61,863 nucleotides of DNA from positions 1 to 61,863 of the forward strand of contig NZ_JAICBZ010000011.1 of the NCBI RefSeq assembly GCF_020179405.1. The letters run 5' to 3'. Numbering within the stretch: position 1 is the stretch's first letter; every line of letters begins with the position of its first letter. Shown here one piece after another: positions 57,516-61,863 of the stretch. Under the pieces are notes generated by a model. The model ran no database searches. It worked only from the letters and a program-made list of their open reading frames with translations, and was not told where the DNA came from. The translations under genes and the position numbers were made by a program. The stretch comes from Xinfangfangia pollutisoli (GTDB lineage: Bacteria; Pseudomonadota; Alphaproteobacteria; Rhodobacterales; Rhodobacteraceae).

Positions 57516-58191
57516 CAGCCTGAAGACGGGCAACCGCGTCGTCGGCTTTGGAATTGCCGCCATCGTGCTGATCCTGTTCGGCGCGGCGCTGTTTCTGTTC
57601 CTGAACCTGCCCGACGCCAATGCCTTCAATGCGCGCGTCGAACGGCTGTTCGTGGAAAACGACGACCTGCGCACGGCGGGCGAGATCAAGCTGCTGGAAA
57701 TCCTGGCACAATCCGGCACGTCCTTTTCCGAGGTGCTGGCCAGCTATCGCTCGGTCATCTTCGTGCTGCTGGTGTTTTCCACCGCGCTTCTGGTGGCGGC
57801 GCTGGTGTTTCTGGTGATGATCATCGCCCTGAACCGCCGGATCGGCGCGATCCAGCGGACCGGCATTCAGGTGGCCAGCCTGATGATCAGCCGCGAGGCG
57901 CGGGCGGTCTATATCAACGATCTGGAGTTCCAGCTGACCGAGGCGGCGCTGGAGACCATGGCCGTGCTGGCCGAGGCGCGGATGGATGACGACGTGCTGA
58001 CCGGCGCGCAGATCGAGGCGGTGATCTCGGGCCGGAACGAGGCCGATTGCGACGAGGCGGCAGGCGCCACCCGGGTCAAACGGCTGCGCGACACGCTGGG
58101 CAATCAGCTGGTCAGCGAGTTGCTGGTCAAGACCATCGCAAGGCGCGGCTATGTGCTGGCGGTGGATAAAGACGCGATCCGGATGATCTGA
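57487..58191 (+). CDS. Two-TM protein with C-terminal OmpR/PhoB-type winged helix
   Basis: 234 residues from a GTG at 57487 (AAAGGAAA in front); a longer ATG frame at 57442 lacks support. TM1 about residues 17-40, a loop of about 48 residues (41-88) outside, TM2 about 89-115, then a cytoplasmic domain. Residues about 135-227 follow the PhoB DNA-binding pattern: VYINDLEFQLTEAALETMAVLAEARMDDDVLTGAQIEAVI, then RVKRLRDTLG and KTIARRGYVLAVD, matching the recognition-helix and GY-hairpin of OmpR-type domains. There is no receiver domain. It looks like a membrane-bound transcription regulator. Function inferred; the winged-helix reading is by pattern. Confidence 0.65.
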   Translation: MPESISSVTDSLKTGNRVVGFGIAAIVLILFGAALFLFLNLPDANAFNARVERLFVENDDLRTAGEIKLLEILAQSGTSFSEVLASYRSVIFVLLVFSTALLVAALVFLVMIIALNRRIGAIQRTGIQVASLMISREARAVYINDLEFQLTEAALETMAVLAEARMDDDVLTGAQIEAVISGRNEADCDEAAGATRVKRLRDTLGNQLVSELLVKTIARRGYVLAVDKDAIRMI

Positions 58192-58243
58192 CCCGAATCG
58201 GGGTTAACCGGCCGGATTTCCCGGATTTTTCCGGTCTTCCCCG

Positions 58244-58278
58244 CGTCTTCCTTTCGTCTTCCTTTCGTCTTCCCCTTT
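58244..58278. repeat. 11-base tandem repeat in an intergenic gap
   Basis: CGTCTTCCTTT occurs at 58244-58254 and 58255-58265, followed by a third, imperfect unit. It lies in the 263-base gap 58192-58454 between the winged-helix gene and nspC, next to CCGGATTT-like short repeats. No gene is seen in the gap. Confidence 0.7.
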
Positions 58279-58454
58279 GGCCGGCGCCGGCGGGGTGAAC
58301 AGGGCGCGCGCCGCCCCGGGTTCGGCCCCGGCTTCGACCCTGGCGCCGGCCGCTTTCGTCATCGCCCTGTTACCGCGTCGCGGCATTCCCGCTTGCACCA
58401 GAGGGGCGTCGGGCATAGATACCCGCGCTTATCTTGCCTGGCCCGGGGGAGACG

Positions 58455-59549
58455 ATGATCCAGACGCCCTATTACCTGATCGACCGCGCGAAACTGGCGC
58501 GCAACATGGCGGTGATGGACGAATTGCGCGCCGCCTCGGGCGCCAAGGTTTTGCTGGCGCTGAAATGCTTTGCGACCTGGGGCGTCTTCGACCAGATGCG
58601 CCAGCACATGGACGGCACGACCTCGTCCAGCCTGTACGAGCTGCGGCTGGGGCGCGAGAAATTCGGCGGCGAAACCCATGCCTATTCGGTGGGCTGGGCC
58701 GATCACGAGATCGCCGAGGCGGTGGGTTACGCCGACAAGATCATCTTCAACTCGATCAGCCAGCTGCAACGGTTCGACAACCAGTCGGCCGGCATCGCGC
58801 GCGGGCTGCGGCTGAACCCGCGCTTTTCCACCAGCGGGTTCGACCTGGCCGATCCGGCCCGGCCCTTCAGCCGACTGGGTGAATGGGACCAGACCAAGAT
58901 CGAGACGGTGATGGACCGGATCTCGGGCTTCATGATCCATTACAATTGCGAGAATGCCGATTTCGACCTGCTGGACCGCCAGCTGGACCGGATCGAACAG
59001 GAATTCGGCAGCCTGCTGAAACGCCTGTCCTGGGTCAGCCTGGGCGGCGGCATCCATTTCACCGGCGAAGGCTATCCGGTCGCGAAACTGGCCGCGCGGC
59101 TGCGCGCCTTCCAGGACCGCTTCGGCGTGCAGGTCTATCTGGAGCCGGGCGAGGCGGCGATCACCGGATCGGCCAGCCTTGAAGTCACGGTTCTGGATAT
59201 TCTGAACAATGGCAAGGACCTGGCCGTTGTCGACAGCTCGGTCGAGGCGCATATGCTGGACCTGCTGATCTATCGCCAGCCGGCGAAGATGGAAACCCGC
59301 GGCCCGCATCCCTACATGATCTGTGGCAAGTCCTGCCTGGCCGGCGACGTGTTTGGCGAATTCTCGTTCGAAAAGCCGCTGTCGGTGGGCGACCGGCTGA
59401 GCATCGCCGACGCGGCCGGCTATACGATGGTCAAGAAGAACTGGTTCAACGGGGTGAAGATGCCCTCGATCGTGATCAAGGAACTGGATGGTTCCGAAAC
59501 GATCGTTCGGGAATTCACCTATGACGACTACCGGGACAGCCTTGGCTGA
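58455..59549 (+). CDS. nspC: Carboxynorspermidine/carboxyspermidine decarboxylase
   Basis: 364 residues from the ATG at 58455. A PLP-dependent fold III decarboxylase with the pyridoxal-lysine region VLLALKCFATWGVF, SLGGGIHFTGEGYP and the dimer-contributed CGKSCLAGDVFGEFSF. It removes CO2 from carboxy(nor)spermidine to give spermidine or norspermidine, the alternative polyamine pathway common in alphaproteobacteria and Vibrio. It is followed after 33 bases by the dehydrogenase that makes its substrate. Confidence 0.92.
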   Translation: MIQTPYYLIDRAKLARNMAVMDELRAASGAKVLLALKCFATWGVFDQMRQHMDGTTSSSLYELRLGREKFGGETHAYSVGWADHEIAEAVGYADKIIFNSISQLQRFDNQSAGIARGLRLNPRFSTSGFDLADPARPFSRLGEWDQTKIETVMDRISGFMIHYNCENADFDLLDRQLDRIEQEFGSLLKRLSWVSLGGGIHFTGEGYPVAKLAARLRAFQDRFGVQVYLEPGEAAITGSASLEVTVLDILNNGKDLAVVDSSVEAHMLDLLIYRQPAKMETRGPHPYMICGKSCLAGDVFGEFSFEKPLSVGDRLSIADAAGYTMVKKNWFNGVKMPSIVIKELDGSETIVREFTYDDYRDSLG

Positions 59550-59582
59550 CCCCCTTCCCCGCAACCCCGAGGAGGTGCCCTC

Positions 59583-60818
59583 ATGAAACGCAATGTCCTG
59601 ATCATCGGCGCGGGTGGCGTCGCCCAGGTCGTGGCGCACAAGGCGGCGCAGCACAATGACGTGCTGGGCGATCTGCATATCGCCAGCCGGACCAAGGCCA
59701 AATGCGAGGCGATCATCGCCAGCGTTCAGGAAAAGGCGGCGATGAAAGTGCCGGGCCTGTTCCAGGCCCATGCGGTCGATGCGATGGACAGCGCGGCGGT
59801 GGCGGCGCTGATCCGCCAGACCGGGGCGCAGATCGTGATCAATGTCGGCTCGGCCTTCGTGAACATGACGGTGCTGGAGGCCTGCATCCAGACCGGCGCG
59901 GCCTATATGGACACGGCGATTCATGAAGACCCCAAGAAGGTCTGCGAAACGCCGCCCTGGTACGGCAATTACGAATGGAAGCGGCGCGCGGCCTGCGCCG
60001 AGGCCGGGGTGACGGCGGTGCTGGGCGTGGGCTTCGATCCGGGCGTGGTGAATGCCTGGGCGCGGGTGGCCGAGGGCCTGCTGGACCGGATCGACTCGAT
60101 CGACATCGTCGACATCAATGCCGGCAGCCATGGCCGCTGGTTCGCGACGAATTTCGACCCCGAGATCAATTTCCGCGAATTCACCGGAACGGTCTATTCC
60201 TGGCAGGGCGGCGCCTGGCAGGCGAACAAGATGTTCGAAGTGGGCCGCGAATGGGACCTTCCGGTCGTCGGCAAGCAGAAGGCCTATCTGACCGGCCATG
60301 ACGAGGTGCATTCGCTGTCGGCGCGCTATCCGCAGGCCGATGTGCGGTTCTGGATGGGCTTTGGCGACCATTACATCAATGTCTTCACGGTGCTGAACAA
60401 TCTGGGCCTGCTCAGCGAAAAGCCGGTGAAGACGGCCGAGGGGCAAGAGGTTGTTCCGCTGAAACTGGTCAAGGCGGTGCTGCCCGACCCGGCAAGCCTG
60501 GCGCCGGATTACACCGGCAAGACCTGCATCGGCGATCTGGTGAAGGGCGAAAAGGACGGCAAGCCGGCCGAACTGTTCCTGTACAACATTGCCGATCACA
60601 AGGACGCCTATCAGGAGGTCGGCGCCCAGGGCATTTCCTACACTGCGGGCGTGCCCCCGGTGGCGGCCGCCATCCTGATCGCCCGCGGCGACTGGGATCT
60701 GGGCAAAATGGCCAATGTCGAAGAGCTTGACCCCGCGCCCTTCATCAACCTCTTGAACGAGATCGGCCTGCCCAGCCGCATCCGCGACGATCAGGGCGAC
60801 CGCGCGCTGTGGCTGTAA
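59583..60818 (+). CDS. Carboxynorspermidine synthase (saccharopine-dehydrogenase family)
   Basis: 411 residues. N-terminal Rossmann motif VLIIGAGGVAQVVAHKAAQ, then the family text NVGSAFVNMTVLEACIQTGAAYMDTAIHED and GVGFDPGVVNAWARVAEG. It condenses aspartate semialdehyde with a diamine to carboxy(nor)spermidine using NADPH. It forms a two-gene polyamine operon with nspC, behind GAGGAG-type sequence. Its stop is followed by a hairpin element that belongs to the convergent fliI. Confidence 0.9.
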   Translation: MKRNVLIIGAGGVAQVVAHKAAQHNDVLGDLHIASRTKAKCEAIIASVQEKAAMKVPGLFQAHAVDAMDSAAVAALIRQTGAQIVINVGSAFVNMTVLEACIQTGAAYMDTAIHEDPKKVCETPPWYGNYEWKRRAACAEAGVTAVLGVGFDPGVVNAWARVAEGLLDRIDSIDIVDINAGSHGRWFATNFDPEINFREFTGTVYSWQGGAWQANKMFEVGREWDLPVVGKQKAYLTGHDEVHSLSARYPQADVRFWMGFGDHYINVFTVLNNLGLLSEKPVKTAEGQEVVPLKLVKAVLPDPASLAPDYTGKTCIGDLVKGEKDGKPAELFLYNIADHKDAYQEVGAQGISYTAGVPPVAAAILIARGDWDLGKMANVEELDPAPFINLLNEIGLPSRIRDDQGDRALWL

Positions 60819-60843
60819 CCGACCCCACAGCCTGCTTTCGCCC

Positions 60844-60902
60844 TTTCATCTGTCGATAAATATCCTGCGGGGGGTCTGGGGGGCGCAAAGCCCCCCGGGC
60901 CG
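60844..60902 (-). repeat. Dispersed stop-hairpin-tail element, copy 5
   Basis: On the minus strand after the fliI stop: hairpin GGGGGGC-TTTGC-GCCCCCC (60878-60896), then a C-rich spacer and GCAGGATATTTATCGACAGA and TGAAAG. The tail resembles copy 3 (ACAGATGAA). It separates convergent carboxynorspermidine synthase and fliI. Confidence 0.75.
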
Positions 60903-60913
60903 GGCAAGGTGCC

Positions 60914-61863
60914 TCACGGCCCCAGACAGGCCTTCAGCCGCGCAAAACTGGTCGGCGGGCCGCCTGCGGGCGCGTCTTCGGCCAGAAACCCGTCCAGCAT
61001 CGGAAACAGCCGGATCGCCCGGTCGATCAGCGGGTCGCTGCCCGGCACATACAGCCCGGCCTGCACCATCATCTCGGCCCGGTCATAGGCGCCCAGCACC
61101 CGGCGCGCATCGGCGATCAGCGCGTTTTCCGGCCCGCTTGCAGCCTCGGGCAACGCGCGTGACACCGAACGCAGCAGGTCGATCGCCGGATAGCGCCCGC
61201 GCTCGGCGATCTTGCGGTCCAGCACCACATGCCCGTCCAGCGTGCCGCGGATGATGTCGGCCACCGGCTCTTCCATGTCAGAGCCGGCGACCAGCACCGA
61301 AAGCACCGCGGTGATATCGCCCTGATCGCCCGCCCCCGGCCCGGCGCGTTCGGCCAGACCCATGATCGCATGCGCGGTCGAGGGCGGATAGCCGCGCAGA
61401 CTGGCCTGCTCGCCCGAGGCCAGCGCCACTTCGCGATGCGCCTCGGCAAAGCGGGTGACGGAATCGACCAGCAGCAGCACATGCAGGCCCTGATCGCGGA
61501 AATGCTCGGCCACGGCCATGGCCGACAGGGCACAGCGCCGACGCATCAGCGGCGATTGGTCGGAGGTGGCGGTCATCACCACCGAGCGCGCCATGCCGGC
61601 CGGGCCCAGCACCCGCTCGGTGAAATCGCGCAGCTCGCGCCCGCGTTCGCCCACCAGCGCGATCACCGCGATATCGGCCGCAACGCCCCGGGCGAATTTC
61701 GCCAGAAGCGAGGATTTCCCCACCCCCGACCCCGCGAAAAGCCCGATCCTTTGCCCGCGCACCAAAGGCAGAAGCGTGTCGAACACCGCCACCCCGGTGG
61801 CCAGACGCTCGCCCAGGGCGCGCCGCTCTGCCGGCGGCGGCGGCGCGCCGGTCAGCGCCCGGC
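60914..61863 (-). CDS. fliI: Flagellar export ATPase FliI, N-terminus outside window
   Basis: The frame stays open to the window edge; about 316 C-terminal residues are present. RRALGERLATGVAVFDTLLPLVRGQRIGLFAGSGVGKSSLL carries Walker A, and HVLLLVDSVTRFAEAHREVALASGE carries Walker B. The C-terminal part ends in FLAEDAPAGGPPTSFARLKACLGP. FliI forms a hexamer at the export gate and drives flagellar protein secretion. A type III secretion homologue (YscN) is less likely without other genes, but cannot be excluded from one gene. Confidence 0.88.
   Translation of the reverse strand, partial: RALTGAPPPPAERRALGERLATGVAVFDTLLPLVRGQRIGLFAGSGVGKSSLLAKFARGVAADIAVIALVGERGRELRDFTERVLGPAGMARSVVMTATSDQSPLMRRRCALSAMAVAEHFRDQGLHVLLLVDSVTRFAEAHREVALASGEQASLRGYPPSTAHAIMGLAERAGPGAGDQGDITAVLSVLVAGSDMEEPVADIIRGTLDGHVVLDRKIAERGRYPAIDLLRSVSRALPEAASGPENALIADARRVLGAYDRAEMMVQAGLYVPGSDPLIDRAIRLFPMLDGFLAEDAPAGGPPTSFARLKACLGP

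Overview
The window is GC-rich chromosomal DNA from an alphaproteobacterium, most likely a member of the Rhodobacterales (Rhodobacter/Paracoccus-like). The evidence is a red-type (form IC) RubisCO operon with cbbX, a CcrM-type GANTC methyltransferase beside rnhB, DciA next to mutY, a CASDC/CASDH polyamine gene pair, PhoX/DUF839, and gene density typical of that order. I saw no rRNA, tRNA, insertion sequence, prophage or CRISPR array. Two genes are cut by the edges: dnaA (left, lacking its N-terminus) and fliI (right, lacking its N-terminus).

Layout. 1-1.2 kb: dnaA. 1.2-4.9 kb (minus): a small disaccharide operon of GT4 sucrose/mannosylfructose-phosphate synthase, HAD sugar-phosphate phosphatase and a cytoplasmic GH32/68-like hydrolase. 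5-17.3 kb: a catabolic locus with a LacI regulator, a PotABCD-like ABC importer, an arginine-deiminase-superfamily enzyme, a metal-ligand-deficient M24 protein, BtpA and PfkB on the minus strand. Diverging from it are a ThDP decarboxylase resembling 2-ketoarginine decarboxylase (AruI) and a Gfo/Idh/MocA oxidoreductase. Tandem LacI-type operators lie in the divergent gap. 17.4-22.6 kb: WYL regulator/GST pair, EamA exporter, HU, AMP nucleosidase and an SDR-like epimerase.

22.7-30.2 kb: complete D-xylose module (ROK-type XylR, then xylF-xylH-xylG-xylB-xylA). 30.3-40.5 kb: mostly housekeeping genes (YihY/BrkB, ubiG, proline iminopeptidase, CaiB-type CoA transferase, DsbA-like protein, dciA, mutY, alkB-type monooxygenase, ccrM, rnhB). 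39.6-51.6 kb: cbbR divergent from an uninterrupted Calvin-cycle operon, cbbF-P-T-G-A-L-S-X-E-Z-Y, which carries CO2 fixation, RubisCO activation and clearance of its side products. 51.6-54.3 kb (minus): SulP anion permease and a split YeeE/YedE pair, suggesting sulfur (or bicarbonate) transport beside CO2 fixation. 54.4-61.9 kb: PhoX phosphatase, a cysteine-rich secreted protein, a small secreted protein overlapping a two-TM protein with a C-terminal OmpR/PhoB-type winged helix, carboxy(nor)spermidine synthesis, and fliI.

The most interesting points are these. (1) The membrane-tethered PhoB-like regulator with its translationally overlapping secreted partner and upstream repeats may be a one-component sensor. 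(2) The LacI-controlled guanidino/opine-like catabolic locus has no obvious known substrate. (3) A dispersed element (stop codon, GC hairpin, GGATATTTTTG-like tail, GAGGAAG-like end) occurs five times, always in the orientation of the preceding gene; one copy supplies the cbbX ribosome binding site.
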